A stretch of DNA of 64,000 nt, from the NCBI GenBank assembly GCA_050747865.1, contig JBOGJI010000236.1, positions 11,487 through 75,486 of the forward strand, read 5' to 3'. The position numbers and the translations under genes were made by a program. Source of the DNA: JBOGJI01 sp050747865 (GTDB taxonomy: Bacteria; Acidobacteriota; Thermoanaerobaculia; Multivoradales; JAHEKO01). Below the pieces are notes generated by a model. It did not search any database. It was not told where the DNA came from and saw only the letters and a program-made list of their open reading frames with translations. Below are positions 35,735 to 44,720 of this stretch, one piece after another (the stretch's first letter is position 1; every line of letters begins with the position of its first letter).

Positions 35735-36656
35735 GGCGCAGCCTCGGGTCGAGGGCGGCCTGCAGCAGATCGGCGAGCAGCAGGGCGGCCACGACGGCCA
35801 CGGCGCCGAGCGCCGTGGTGGCCATGACCACGGGGACATCGCGGGCGAGGACGGCCTCCCAGGTGACGCGTCCGAGGCCGGGCCAGGCGAACACCACCTC
35901 GGTGATCAACGATCCGGAGAGCAGGGCCGGCAGGGCGACGCCGAGGCTCTGGCAGAGGGACGGCGCGGCGTGGGGGAGGGCGTGGATCCACAGGATCCGG
36001 GCCGGCCCGGCGCCGCGGGCTCGGGCGGCGCGGACGAAGTCGCGGTCCAGGGCGTCGCGCACCAGGTTGCGTGTCAGGCGCAGGACCGGCCCGAGGGAGC
36101 CGATGCCCAGAACCAGGGCCGGGAGCACGAGGTGGCGCAGCCGGTCGCTCCCCTCTCCCGGCCCTCCGGGCGGCAGCCATCCCAATCGCAAGCTGAACAT
36201 GAGGATCGCCATCAGCCCGAGCCAGAACAGGGGCAAGCTGTAGAGCCCCTGGGACACCCCCCGCGCGAGCCTGTCGATCCAGCCCTGTCGCCGCGCCGCC
36301 AACAGGCCACCGGCGATGCCGAGCGTGAACTGCACGATCAGGGCGGCGCCGGTGAGCGTCAGGGTGTAGGGAAGCGATCGGCCGATCACCTCGCGTACCG
36401 ACACATGGAGCCGCAGGGAGACGCCCCAGTCCCCGCGCGCGACGGCGGCGAGCCAGCGGCCGTACCTCTCGGGCACCGGCGCGTCGAGGCCCCAGGCGCG
36501 GCGGAACAGGTCGCGTTGGGCACGCGGGACTCGCGGGTCGAGCGTCCGCTGGGCGGGATCTCCGGGCGCCAGGTCCAGCAGGAGGAAAGTGAGGGAGAGG
36601 ACGAGCCAGACCAGGATCAGGCCGGAGAGCAGGCGCCGCGGAACGCCGCGTATCAC
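35724..36656 (-). CDS. Peptide-type ABC transporter permease (DppB/OppB-like)
   Basis: 310 residues. N-terminal helix and LLLDLAPGDPAQRTLDPRV, then the DppB markers PERYGRWLAAVARGDWGVSL, SLPLFWLGLMAILMF and EAA-loop DFVRAARARGAGPARILWIH. Pairs with the DppC-like permease. The solute-binding lipoprotein gene lies 34 bp upstream on the same strand, so binding protein, DppB and DppC form one uptake operon. Confidence 0.9.
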   Translation of the reverse strand: MIRGVPRRLLSGLILVWLVLSLTFLLLDLAPGDPAQRTLDPRVPRAQRDLFRRAWGLDAPVPERYGRWLAAVARGDWGVSLRLHVSVREVIGRSLPYTLTLTGAALIVQFTLGIAGGLLAARRQGWIDRLARGVSQGLYSLPLFWLGLMAILMFSLRLGWLPPGGPGEGSDRLRHLVLPALVLGIGSLGPVLRLTRNLVRDALDRDFVRAARARGAGPARILWIHALPHAAPSLCQSLGVALPALLSGSLITEVVFAWPGLGRVTWEAVLARDVPVVMATTALGAVAVVAALLLADLLQAALDPRLRHAA

Positions 36657-36690
36657 GGGGCGTGCGGGCGGCCCGGGCGCGCCGTGGATG

Positions 36691-38349
36691 TCATGAGCCG
36701 CGGCTGTCGCGCGGGGCGAGCCGCCAGTCCTCGAGATGGAAGAACGGGCTCAGCGCGTTCGGCCGAGCTCCACGGAGCCGGCGGCTGGCGACGGTGAGCC
36801 GCCGGGGCTCCCACAGAAAGGTGTACGGCTGCTCCTCGTGCAGGACGCGCTGCATGCGGTGGAGCATCGGCAGGGCAACCCGCGGGCCGGGCGCCTGGCG
36901 CACGCGGTCGATCAGATCGTCGAGCTCGGCGTTCGCGTAGCTGCCGAAGTTGTAGCCGTCATCGATCGAGGAGCTGTGGAAGGCGTAGGTCAGATCGAGC
37001 GTCGTGTCCACGGCCCAGGCGCCGATGAAAGCGTCGAAATCGTGCGCCTCGGTCACCGCGTTCAGGGTCTGGAACTCGAGCGTGCGAATCGTCGCCTGTG
37101 CACCGACCCGCCGCAGGTCCTGCTGGATGAGCACGGCGGCGTCGCGGCGCAGCGGGTTGTCGGCATTGACCAGGAGTTCGAAGCGCAGGGGCAGACCGTC
37201 GCGTTCGCGCACGCCGTCCGCGTCGCGGTCGATCCAACCCGCCCGCCGCAGCAGCGAGCGCGCCGCCTGCGGGTCGTGCGGCCAGGGCTCGAGATCCGGA
37301 TCCGCCGCCCACACACTCTGCAGGATGGGGGAGACGCCCACCCGGGCGTGCCCGCGCCACAACACGGCCACCAGCCGTCGGCGATCGATGGCCTGGGTCA
37401 GGGCGCGGCGGACCGCGGCGTCGCGGAACCAGGGCCGGGCCGTGTTCCAACACAGGTACTCGTAATGCCGGGTCCAGTAGCTGTCCACCGCGAGACCCCG
37501 GCGGTGCATCAGCCGCTCGGCATCCGCCGGTCGGATGCCGTCGACGAAATCCACCTCCCGCGCCTCGGCGTGCAGGAGCCGCACGGACGGATCGGGCAGG
37601 ACCCGGAAGACCACGCGGTCGAGCCGCGGGCGCGCCGCCTGGTGGTAGAACGGGTTGGGCGCCAGCTCCAGGCGCTCGCCCGGGCGCCAGCCGGCGACGC
37701 GGAACGGGCCGCTGGTGACCAGGCGCTGACGAAACCAGTCCTCCGAGCCCTGCCAGCGCGCGAACGGCAGGCGCCCCCAGGCGTGCGCGGGCAGGATCGG
37801 GCCTTCGTTGAGATCGGCGAGCTGTGTCGGGTAAGCGTGGGTGAACCACACCTCGATCCGGTGCGGGCCGCGCGCCTCGATCGACCGGATCGCCTGCTTG
37901 CTGTGGGCGTAGGCCCAGGCGACGGCGGGGTGGATCTGGGCGCGCCAGGTCCAGACGACGTCCTCGGCGGTGACCGGCTCGCCGTCGCTCCAACGCGCGT
38001 CGGGACGCAGCTCGACAGTGAGCGCCAGGCGGTCCGGCGAGAAGCGCCAGCTGGCGGCCAGGCGCGGCGCGAAGCTCGGCGGCCCGGCGGAGAAGTCGGG
38101 CCGCTCTTCGAACAGGCGGAGGAACAGGAGGTCATGGATCTGGGTGCTGACGCCGCTGGCTCCCGAGATCAGCGGGTTGACCCCCTCGATGTCGCTGGCG
38201 AGGGCGACGACGATCCGCGGGCCCCCGGTCGCGCCCTGGCGCGTGGCGGAGGCGGTCGTCGCCTCCCCTCGGCCGCAGCCGGCGAGACCGACCATCGCGA
38301 GGGCGACGGTCGCTGCTCTCAGGTGTGTCCGACTCGTCTCGGTTGGCAT
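36691..38349 (-). CDS. Family 5 extracellular solute-binding lipoprotein
   Basis: 552 residues. Signal peptide with lipobox VGLAGC. SBP_bac_5 features: IVVALASDIEGVNPLIS at the start of the mature domain, LTVELRPDARWSDGEPVTAEDVV, YLCWNTARPWFRDAAVRRALTQ and FDAFIGAWAVDTTLD. It should deliver peptides, nickel-type chelates or oligosaccharides to the adjacent permeases. AAGGAG lies 8-13 nt before the ATG, and the leader includes an 11-bp palindrome (TTAGATTCTAA on the minus strand) and a direct repeat ACATGCGC (38373, 38392). Confidence 0.92.
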   Translation of the reverse strand: MPTETSRTHLRAATVALAMVGLAGCGRGEATTASATRQGATGGPRIVVALASDIEGVNPLISGASGVSTQIHDLLFLRLFEERPDFSAGPPSFAPRLAASWRFSPDRLALTVELRPDARWSDGEPVTAEDVVWTWRAQIHPAVAWAYAHSKQAIRSIEARGPHRIEVWFTHAYPTQLADLNEGPILPAHAWGRLPFARWQGSEDWFRQRLVTSGPFRVAGWRPGERLELAPNPFYHQAARPRLDRVVFRVLPDPSVRLLHAEAREVDFVDGIRPADAERLMHRRGLAVDSYWTRHYEYLCWNTARPWFRDAAVRRALTQAIDRRRLVAVLWRGHARVGVSPILQSVWAADPDLEPWPHDPQAARSLLRRAGWIDRDADGVRERDGLPLRFELLVNADNPLRRDAAVLIQQDLRRVGAQATIRTLEFQTLNAVTEAHDFDAFIGAWAVDTTLDLTYAFHSSSIDDGYNFGSYANAELDDLIDRVRQAPGPRVALPMLHRMQRVLHEEQPYTFLWEPRRLTVASRRLRGARPNALSPFFHLEDWRLAPRDSRGS

Positions 38350-38433
38350 GCTCTCGACTCCTTAGAATCTAAACATGCGCAATAGTCTATCACATGCGCG
38401 AGCGGTGCGCCAGCGAGCGGAAAAATGCGGCCA

Positions 38434-38467
38434 GCCGAAAAAGAAAGACCCCGCGTGCGCGGGGTCT
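38434..38467 (-). terminator. Rho-independent terminator of hsp20
   Basis: Reading the minus strand, AGACCCCGC-GCAC-GCGGGGTCT is a perfect 9-bp stem followed by TTCTTTTT. It follows the hsp20 stop by 55 bp. Confidence 0.88.
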
Positions 38468-38521
38468 CGTCAGAGCCGCGGACCCAGCGTTGAGCGCCGG
38501 GGCCAGTAGACTGCCGCCGCC

Positions 38522-38974
38522 TCAGGCGATGTCGATCTTGCGCGCCCGCGCCTCTTCGGACTTGGGCAGCACGATCTTCAGCAGGCCGTTCTCGAACTGT
38601 GCCTCGACGCGTGACCGGTCGACGTTGCGCGGCAGGGTGAAGGAGCGGCTGAAGCGGCCGTAGGCGCGCTCGATGCGGTGGTAGCTCTCGCGCTTCTCGT
38701 CTTTCTCGAAGCGGCGCTCGCCGCTCAACTTGAGGACGTTGTCCTCGAGCGTGATGTCCACGTCCTGCTTGCGCAGGCCGGGCAGCTCGGCGGTCACGGT
38801 CAACGTGTCGTCGGCTTCATGGACATCGACGGCGGGGATCCAGGCCCTATCGCTCACCTCCTCGGACGCCGTCAGCGGCGACAGGAAGTCGTTGAAGGCC
38901 TGGTCGAAGAGCCGGTGGATGCGCGAGCTCCACAGATCGGCGGGGTTCCAACGGGTCAGGCTGGAAGTCGTCAT
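38522..38974 (-). CDS. Small heat-shock protein Hsp20
   Basis: 150 residues with the alpha-crystallin domain: WIPAVDVHEADDTLTVTAELPG, DVDITLEDNVLKLSGERR, YGRFSRSFTLPRNVD, and the final beta-sandwich signature FENGLLKIVLPK. ATP-independent holdase that keeps unfolded proteins available to GroEL or DnaK. GGAGGAGAG Shine-Dalgarno upstream of ATG 38974. It has its own promoter and terminator; no CIRCE is seen. Confidence 0.95.
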   Translation of the reverse strand: MTTSSLTRWNPADLWSSRIHRLFDQAFNDFLSPLTASEEVSDRAWIPAVDVHEADDTLTVTAELPGLRKQDVDITLEDNVLKLSGERRFEKDEKRESYHRIERAYGRFSRSFTLPRNVDRSRVEAQFENGLLKIVLPKSEEARARKIDIA

Positions 38975-39050
38975 GAAACTGCTCTCCTCCTGTATGACTG
39001 TTGTTCTCTGTGCCCGCCGGCACCATCTCGGGCGACGGGCATCGCCTTAC

Positions 39051-39079
39051 ATGATAGTGAAACGCTAAGATCACATCAA
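39051..39079 (-). promoter_or_regulatory. hsp20 promoter
   Basis: Minus strand TTGATG (39079-39074), 17-bp spacer, TATCAT (39056-39051). The transcript would have a leader of about 70 nt ending in a strong Shine-Dalgarno. Confidence 0.65.
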
Positions 39080-39152
39080 GTATTCCGGTCGCTGCGGCAA
39101 TATCTGATGCACATAGACTTAGATAGTGACCCGTGTCAGCGTCGTGCGGGGA

Positions 39153-39221
39153 GTGGCAAGTGGCAGGTGGCAGGTGACACGCGCGGCGTGCCGTCAGAGC
39201 GGCCGACCTGCCACTTGCCAC
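39153..39221. repeat. 16-bp perfect inverted repeat upstream of the histidine kinase
   Basis: GTGGCAAGTGGCAGGT (39153-39168) and its perfect reverse complement at 39206-39221 are separated by 37 nt; the left arm continues into a short direct repeat of GGCAGGT. No U-tract. Confidence 0.75.
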
Positions 39222-39267
39222 CGAGTGGCCCAGCAACCGCCCCTGCCCTTTGCGGTAGATTGAGACG

Positions 39268-40686
39268 ATGCGTCGGCGCTTCCGGCCCCCGGTCTCCAGG
39301 CGCCCGACCACGCGCCTCCGGCGCGTGGTGCCCGCGGCGCTCCTGGCCCTGGGACTGTTCGTCGCCCTTGACCTCAGCCTGTTCGGCTGGCTCATCTTCC
39401 GTTCCCTCTCCCAGCATGAGATCGAGCGCGTCTTGCTCGACACCCGGGAGCAGGCCGAGGACCTGGCCGAGCGCATCGCCGACCGCGCCGAGCGGACCGG
39501 ACAAGACATCTACACGGCGATCGCGGTGGAGCGCGAGACCCGCTCCTACTTGAACTCCATCCTGCAGCAGCGGGATCTGGTGCAGAGGATCGAGGTCACC
39601 GACGAGAACGACGTGCTGGTCTACAAGGCGGACGTCTACGCGACCATCCCCAACCCCGAGGCGCCCAGCCCCGGGACGCCCAGCCGGGAGCTGCCCGGCC
39701 AGCTCGAGACCGAGACCGTGGAGCGGACCACGACCTACCCGCTGGAGGTGCCGATCGGGGACATCGGCATGATCCGCATTGGCATCAGCCAGCACGAGCT
39801 GGAGGAGCGGATCGACGTGCTGCGGCGCGCCCTGGTGCGCCAGGCCGGCGTCATCGCCGCGGTCACCCTGCTCGCCCTGATCCTGGGCGGCGTGGCTTTC
39901 GGCTGGCTGTGGCGCCGCACGCAGCGCGCCGAGGAGACGGCGCGCGAGCGCGAGCGCCTCGCCTATCTCGGCACCCTGGCCTCGGGACTGGCGCACGAGA
40001 TCCGCAACCCGCTGAACTCGCTGAGCCTCAACATGCAGCTCATCGAGGAGGAGGTCGGCGAGGTCCACGCCCCCGGGGAGCCGGCCGGCCGCCGCGGCCT
40101 GCTGGCCATCACCCGGTCCGAGCTCGCCCGCCTGGAGCGGCTGGTCAGCGACTTCCTGGCCTACGCCAGGCCGCCGGAGCTGCGGCCCGAGGTGGTCGCG
40201 GCCGCGGATCTGATGGAGCGCGCCCGCCAGGTCCTGGCGGCGCAGATCGCCGAGCGTGGCGCCAAGGTGTCGCTGCTCGACTCCAGCGAGGGGGCGTGGG
40301 TGCAGGTCGACCCCGCCCAATTCTCGCAGCTCCTGCTCAATCTGGTGCACAACGCCCTGGCCGCCACCGAGGGCACGCCGCGGGCGCCGCGCGTCGAGCT
40401 CAGCGTCGGCCGCCGGCCCGGGCGCGTGGTGTTCCAGGTGACCGACAATGGACGCGGCATCCCCCAGGAGGAGCGGGGACGCATCTTCGAGCTCTTCTAT
40501 TCGACCCGCAAGGGGGGCACCGGCCTCGGCCTGGCGATCGTCGACCGCATCGCCCGCGCCCACGACGCCGAGCTCGAGGTCGTCAGCATGCGGGACTCGG
40601 GCACGACCTTCCGCGTCCTGGTCCCCGCGCTGCCGCAGCCCGTGACCGTCCCCGCCCGCGCCCGCCCTGCCACCGAGCCGGCCTGA
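39268..40686 (+). CDS. Sensor histidine kinase (NtrB/ZraS-like), orphan
   Basis: 472 residues. Two membrane helices (about 23-45 and 192-212) flank a 145-residue extracytoplasmic sensor domain; there is no recognisable PAS domain. Phospho-acceptor His243 lies in LASGLAHEIRNPLNSL; ATPase boxes are NLVHNALAAT (N), VTDNGRGIP (G1), FELFYSTRKGGTGLGLAIV (F/G2). It autophosphorylates and should pass the phosphate to a response regulator, but none is encoded nearby. TAGATT ends 6 nt before ATG 39268 with no Shine-Dalgarno. Confidence 0.92.
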   Translation: MRRRFRPPVSRRPTTRLRRVVPAALLALGLFVALDLSLFGWLIFRSLSQHEIERVLLDTREQAEDLAERIADRAERTGQDIYTAIAVERETRSYLNSILQQRDLVQRIEVTDENDVLVYKADVYATIPNPEAPSPGTPSRELPGQLETETVERTTTYPLEVPIGDIGMIRIGISQHELEERIDVLRRALVRQAGVIAAVTLLALILGGVAFGWLWRRTQRAEETARERERLAYLGTLASGLAHEIRNPLNSLSLNMQLIEEEVGEVHAPGEPAGRRGLLAITRSELARLERLVSDFLAYARPPELRPEVVAAADLMERARQVLAAQIAERGAKVSLLDSSEGAWVQVDPAQFSQLLLNLVHNALAATEGTPRAPRVELSVGRRPGRVVFQVTDNGRGIPQEERGRIFELFYSTRKGGTGLGLAIVDRIARAHDAELEVVSMRDSGTTFRVLVPALPQPVTVPARARPATEPA

Positions 40687-40689
40687 AAC

Positions 40690-41529
40690 TCATCCAGGTT
40701 GGAAGCCGGCCGCGCGCTCGACCGCGGCCGCGAAGCGGCAGGGGCACTCCCAGTGCAGGCCGTGCGAGCATCCCGGAACGATCTCCAGGTGCGCCAGGGG
40801 CAGGGCGGCGGCCATCTGGTGCGCGTGGGTCGCAGGGAAGAGTCCGTCGTGCTCTCCCCAGACGAGGCCGGTGGGCACCGCCAGGCTCGCCAGGTCGCCG
40901 CGGGTGAAGGTGTCTTCCTCGCGGGTCCGCTCCAGGATCGAACGGACCGCCGGGGAGCGGTAGGCATCGAGGAAGGCGCCGCGGGACCAGCGCAGCACGA
41001 CGGGCGGGCGGAGGAAGATCGCCCGGTAGAGCCGGTCCACGTCGTCCCGGGTTCGCAGCGTCACCAGCGTGCGCACGTGGTCCCAATCCTGATCGTGCCA
41101 GCCCGCCGAGTCGATGAGGACGAGCCGCTCCACCAGCTTCGGCCTGTCGAGGGCCAGCCGCGCCGCCATCCAGCCCCCCAGGCTCATCCCCAGGACCGTC
41201 ACCGGCGGCCGGAGATCCAGGGCCGGGAGCAGCGCCGCCAGGACGTCGGCGGCCTCGGCGACCTGGACCGCCGGCAGGGGACCGGAAGTGCCGCCGAGCG
41301 CGGACAGCTCGGGCACGATCAGGCGCCGGCACCGCCGGAAGCGGCGCAGCAACGCCATCCAGCTCGCCGCGGTGGCGCCGAGGCCGTGCAGCAGCAGCCA
41401 CGGCGGCGCCTCCCGTGGGCCCAGCTCGTACACGGCCATCCGGTAGCGCCCGGCGTCCACTCGGCGGCGCCGGGCGCCGACTCCCCGCAGCCAGACCCGG
41501 GTCCAGTGCGAATACAGGCGCAGGAGCAT
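40690..41529 (-). CDS. Alpha/beta-hydrolase
   Basis: 279 residues from ATG 41529. Oxyanion region PPWLLLHGLGATAASW, nucleophile elbow VLGMSLGGWMAA, acid in VWGEHDGLFPATH and catalytic His in VPGCSHGLHWECP complete the triad. It is most like 2-hydroxymuconate-semialdehyde or carboxyl-esterase type hydrolases; substrate unknown. It is convergent with the histidine kinase and divergent from the GT-C gene; a symmetrical palindrome lies in the 33-bp gap. Confidence 0.87.
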   Translation of the reverse strand: MLLRLYSHWTRVWLRGVGARRRRVDAGRYRMAVYELGPREAPPWLLLHGLGATAASWMALLRRFRRCRRLIVPELSALGGTSGPLPAVQVAEAADVLAALLPALDLRPPVTVLGMSLGGWMAARLALDRPKLVERLVLIDSAGWHDQDWDHVRTLVTLRTRDDVDRLYRAIFLRPPVVLRWSRGAFLDAYRSPAVRSILERTREEDTFTRGDLASLAVPTGLVWGEHDGLFPATHAHQMAAALPLAHLEIVPGCSHGLHWECPCRFAAAVERAAGFQPG

Positions 41530-41532
41530 GAA

Positions 41533-41561
41533 GGCGGATCGTAACGGAGATACGATCCGCC
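41533..41561. promoter_or_regulatory. Palindromic divergent promoter for the hydrolase and GT-C genes
   Basis: GGCGGATCGTA (41533-41543) and TACGATCCGCC (41551-41561) are perfect 11-bp inverted arms with a 7-nt centre. Each arm carries TACGAT facing outwards, 6 nt before ATG 41563 on the plus strand and 8 nt before ATG 41529 on the minus strand, so each arm could be the -10 of a leaderless transcript. Confidence 0.65.
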
Positions 41562-41562
41562 G

Positions 41563-43521
41563 ATGGCCGCACGTACCACCCGCTGGGCCCTGGCCGCGGT
41601 GCTGCTCCTCGGCGGCCTCCTCCGCTTCACGGCGCTCGACTACGGGTTGCCGCGCACCGATCTCGGCACCGACGAGCAGATCACGCGCATGCGCGTCCTC
41701 CACGGCACGGACACCGGGCGTCTGGTGACGCCGAAGTACAACTGGCCGCAGCTCAACATCTATGCCTCGCGAACCGCGATCCGCGTCGCGCGCTGGATCG
41801 AGAGCCTGCTGGGCGTCGAGGCCCACAACGTGTTGTGGATCGGGCGCGCGTACACGGCGGTCCTCGGCATGCTGACGCTGGGTCTGGTCTACCTGGTCGG
41901 CAGGCGGCTGTTCGACCCCGCGGTGGGCGTGGCGAGCGCCGGCTTGCTGGCGGTCATGCCGTTGCACGCCAACCGCTCCCGGCTGTGGGTGCCGGACGTC
42001 CCCATGACAGCCGCCTACGCCCTCGCCCTGCTGGCCGCCGTGTGGGCGCTGGAGCGGCCCTCCTGGAGGCGCTTCGCGCTGGCGGGGGTGGCGATCGGGC
42101 TGGCTGCCGCCTTCAAGTACAACGGCGCCGGGGCCTGCCTGGCGCTGGTCCTCGCCGCTGCGATCGCGGCGCGCGCTGCCGGGGGCCTCCGCTCATGGGC
42201 CGTGGCGCTCGGCCGGCTGACCGCGGCGGCGCTGACGTCGATCGCCGTCTTCGTAGCCTGCGATCCTCCAGTGGTGGCGCAGCTCGACCGGCTGGTCCAT
42301 GGCGTCACCTGGATCGGCGACATCTACACCCGCGAGCCCTCCACCGGACCGCTGGGCTGGCACACCATGAGCTACATCCTGCGCTCCTTCTTCGCCGGCG
42401 GCTATGAGGGGGTGGGCGCCTGGACCTGCCTGCTCGCTGTCTTCGGTCTGGTGCTGCTGGCGCTGCGGCGGGACCGGGCGGCGGCTTTGGCGGTGGTGCC
42501 GGGGTTTCTCTATCTCCTTGGCTACAGCCTGGTGCTGCGCAACCCGTTCGAGCGGATATTCGTGCCGCTGCTGCCGCACCTGGCGCTGGCCGCCGGCTAC
42601 GGCACGGTCGTCGCGGCCCGCGCCCTGGCGCGGCCAGTCGAGTCGCCGCGTCTGCGCGCCGCCGTCGCCGGATGCCTGATCACGATGGCCGTCGTCGCCG
42701 CGGCTCCGCAGGCGATGGTCCATGCGTTGGCCGCCCGAGGCGGCGACACCCGGCTCGACGCCCTGGCCTGGATGCACGACAACGTCCCTGTGGGCGCCTC
42801 CGTGCTCTGCGAGTGGGACATGGTGCAGCCCCCGCACGGCCGCTACTACGGCGGCGACAAGCCGCCGAATCTCTACAACGTCTCCTCCGACCCGGCCGCC
42901 TTGGCGGCGCGATGGGACTACGTCATCGCCTCGAGCCGCACCTACGAGTGGGTGTACCGGCAGCGCTCACGCCCCGGCTTCGACCGCCGCGCCGCTTTCT
43001 ACGATGCCCTGTTCGACCATCCGCGCTTCGAGGAGGTGGCGCGTTTCACACCGGGTCCCAGGCGCTACGGGCCGGACCTGCGCGTCTTGCGCAGTCGCCC
43101 GCCACGGGGTCCGAGCTTCCCGCCGGACGCGACGACCATGCGGCTGGAGGGGTGGGCCTGGCTCTCGTCGCGGCGGCTGCGTTCGCGCAGCCAGCCAGGC
43201 GCCTACCGGATGTGGCGCCCTGGCGACAGGATCACCGGGAGAGCGGTCGTCGACCGGCCGGGCTGTTACGAGCTCGTGCTTTCCACCATGGCGGCGCGGC
43301 CGTCGGAGCTGGCGGTCAGTCTCGGCTCCCGCAGCCGGACCTTGCGGCTCCATGGCGCGCGGGAGGTGCGGCTGCCGGCGGGCCTGCCGGCGGGTCAGGT
43401 CTGGTGGCGCCTGGACACCGCTTCCGGGAGGCACCGCGGAGGAGTGATCAAGCTCTGGGATCTGCGTCTGAAGCGCCTCAGCTCCGACCCCACGGCAGGA
43501 CGATGTAGTGGGGGTCGGTGA
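41563..43521 (+). CDS. GT-C fold membrane glycosyltransferase (GT39/ArnT-like)
   Basis: 652 residues. Helix 1 is followed by DYGLPRTDLGTDEQITRMRV, an extracytoplasmic loop with the acidic residues expected for polyprenyl-phosphate-sugar chemistry; about ten further hydrophobic helices run to residue 400, then a soluble C-terminal domain of about 250 residues with RWDYVIASSRTYEWVY. Likely transfers a sugar from a lipid carrier outside the membrane. The 3' end overlaps the convergent UbiA-type gene by 44 bp. Confidence 0.78.
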   Translation: MAARTTRWALAAVLLLGGLLRFTALDYGLPRTDLGTDEQITRMRVLHGTDTGRLVTPKYNWPQLNIYASRTAIRVARWIESLLGVEAHNVLWIGRAYTAVLGMLTLGLVYLVGRRLFDPAVGVASAGLLAVMPLHANRSRLWVPDVPMTAAYALALLAAVWALERPSWRRFALAGVAIGLAAAFKYNGAGACLALVLAAAIAARAAGGLRSWAVALGRLTAAALTSIAVFVACDPPVVAQLDRLVHGVTWIGDIYTREPSTGPLGWHTMSYILRSFFAGGYEGVGAWTCLLAVFGLVLLALRRDRAAALAVVPGFLYLLGYSLVLRNPFERIFVPLLPHLALAAGYGTVVAARALARPVESPRLRAAVAGCLITMAVVAAAPQAMVHALAARGGDTRLDALAWMHDNVPVGASVLCEWDMVQPPHGRYYGGDKPPNLYNVSSDPAALAARWDYVIASSRTYEWVYRQRSRPGFDRRAAFYDALFDHPRFEEVARFTPGPRRYGPDLRVLRSRPPRGPSFPPDATTMRLEGWAWLSSRRLRSRSQPGAYRMWRPGDRITGRAVVDRPGCYELVLSTMAARPSELAVSLGSRSRTLRLHGAREVRLPAGLPAGQVWWRLDTASGRHRGGVIKLWDLRLKRLSSDPTAGRCSGGR

Positions 43522-44539
43522 GCGGCCCCAGCGCCGGCAGGTCGAGCCAGGTCAGCAGGATCAACCCGAAGACCAGCAGCGCGAGCAGGACGAAGAGCGA
43601 ACGCTCGCGGAACAGCCGCTCGGGCGACTCGGCGGCCGACTCCGGGCGCAGGCCGATGTGCAGGTAGGCGCCGAACAGGGCGGCGAAGAGGGGGAAGGCC
43701 AGCAGGTACTCGATGCGGTACTTGACCAGGAAGATGGCGAGGAAGAAGGCGGCCATCAGGGCGTAGAGGAAGGCCGACACCAGCAGCGAGCCCTCCGAAT
43801 AGGCGCCGAAGGAGCGCCGGTAGCGCACCAGGGCGTCGACGCCGACGCGAGCCGACACCGACCGGTATTCGGCGAAGCGTTTGGTGGCCATCAGGAAGGC
43901 GCCGCCCATCCAATAGGTGAGCAACAGGGTGCTGGGCGGCAGGGTGGTGCCGTCCACCATGGCCCAGCCGAGGATCAGCCGGATGGGGTTGTTGATCGAC
44001 TCGCTGAGCACGTCGAGCACCGGCACTTTCTTGAAGCGCAGCGGCGGCACGTTGTAGGCCAGCCCGCTCAAGCCGAAGGCGACGGCGAAGACGGTGAAGA
44101 GCTTGCCCACGGTCAACGCCAGGGCCACCCCCGCCGCGAGCAGCAGGCCGTATTCCAGATAAACGACCAGGGGCGAGAGGCGCTTGCGCACGGCCGGACG
44201 GCTGGCCTTGCGCGGGTGATGGGCATCGAAGCCCGCGTCCAGCCACTCGTTGAGCACGTAGTTAGCGGAGGCGACCAGGGCGGCGCTGGCGAACCCCAGC
44301 AGCAGCACCCAGGCCGAGGGCCAACGGCCGGGACGGAGCAGGAGCACGGCGAGCACGATCCCCGGCACGATGAAGACGTGCTTGATCCAGTGGTCGAGCC
44401 GCGCCATGGCCAGGTAGTCGATCCAGCTGCCCGGGGGTCGCGTGTCGCGACCCGCCGGGACCGCGACGACGGGCGCGACCCCCGCGGCGACGGCCGGGCC
44501 GCCACCGGGATCGTTGGCTGTTGGGGGCGGGGCGACCAT
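43478..44539 (-). CDS. UbiA-family prenyltransferase (decaprenyl-phosphate phosphoribosyltransferase-like)
   Basis: 353 residues, about nine membrane helices. The first Asp-rich motif is NEWLDAGFDAHHPRKASRP (residues ~93-111), whose DxHPxKxxRP form resembles polyprenyl-phosphate phosphoribosyltransferases (Rv3806c type) more than quinone prenyltransferases; the second Asp-containing motif is KKVPVLDVLSESIN. It may make a lipid-linked pentose used by a GT-C enzyme such as the one it overlaps, an inference from position. TATAAG lies 8 nt before ATG 44539. Confidence 0.8.
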   Translation of the reverse strand: MVAPPPTANDPGGGPAVAAGVAPVVAVPAGRDTRPPGSWIDYLAMARLDHWIKHVFIVPGIVLAVLLLRPGRWPSAWVLLLGFASAALVASANYVLNEWLDAGFDAHHPRKASRPAVRKRLSPLVVYLEYGLLLAAGVALALTVGKLFTVFAVAFGLSGLAYNVPPLRFKKVPVLDVLSESINNPIRLILGWAMVDGTTLPPSTLLLTYWMGGAFLMATKRFAEYRSVSARVGVDALVRYRRSFGAYSEGSLLVSAFLYALMAAFFLAIFLVKYRIEYLLAFPLFAALFGAYLHIGLRPESAAESPERLFRERSLFVLLALLVFGLILLTWLDLPALGPLTDPHYIVLPWGRS

Positions 44540-44648
44540 GAGGCGCGCTTATAGCACAGCGCGGATCCGCCACCCCGGTCCGCGGGCGGACCGTCGCACA
44601 CCGAGCGAGGTGGCCGAGGCGGCGAACGGCCGCCGACCCCATCCGCAA

Positions 44649-44678
44649 TTGACGGTAGCTGGCCGCGCGTGGTAGCTT
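44649..44678 (+). promoter_or_regulatory. Probable promoter of rplU-rpmA-obgE-nadD-rsfS
   Basis: TTGACG (44649-44654), 18-bp spacer, TAGCTT (44673-44678), giving a leader of about 35 nt with GGAGG before the rplU ATG. The spacer length matches the groES, metH and tRNA promoters in this window. Confidence 0.6.
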
Positions 44679-44720
44679 CTCTCGTTCCGCCGCGCACGGC
44701 GGCGGTGGAGGTTTCCCACA

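Noticed and set aside
36736..38385. 549-codon open frame antisense to the solute-binding lipoprotein
   Set aside because: Shadow frame; the lipobox and SBP motifs are on the minus strand.
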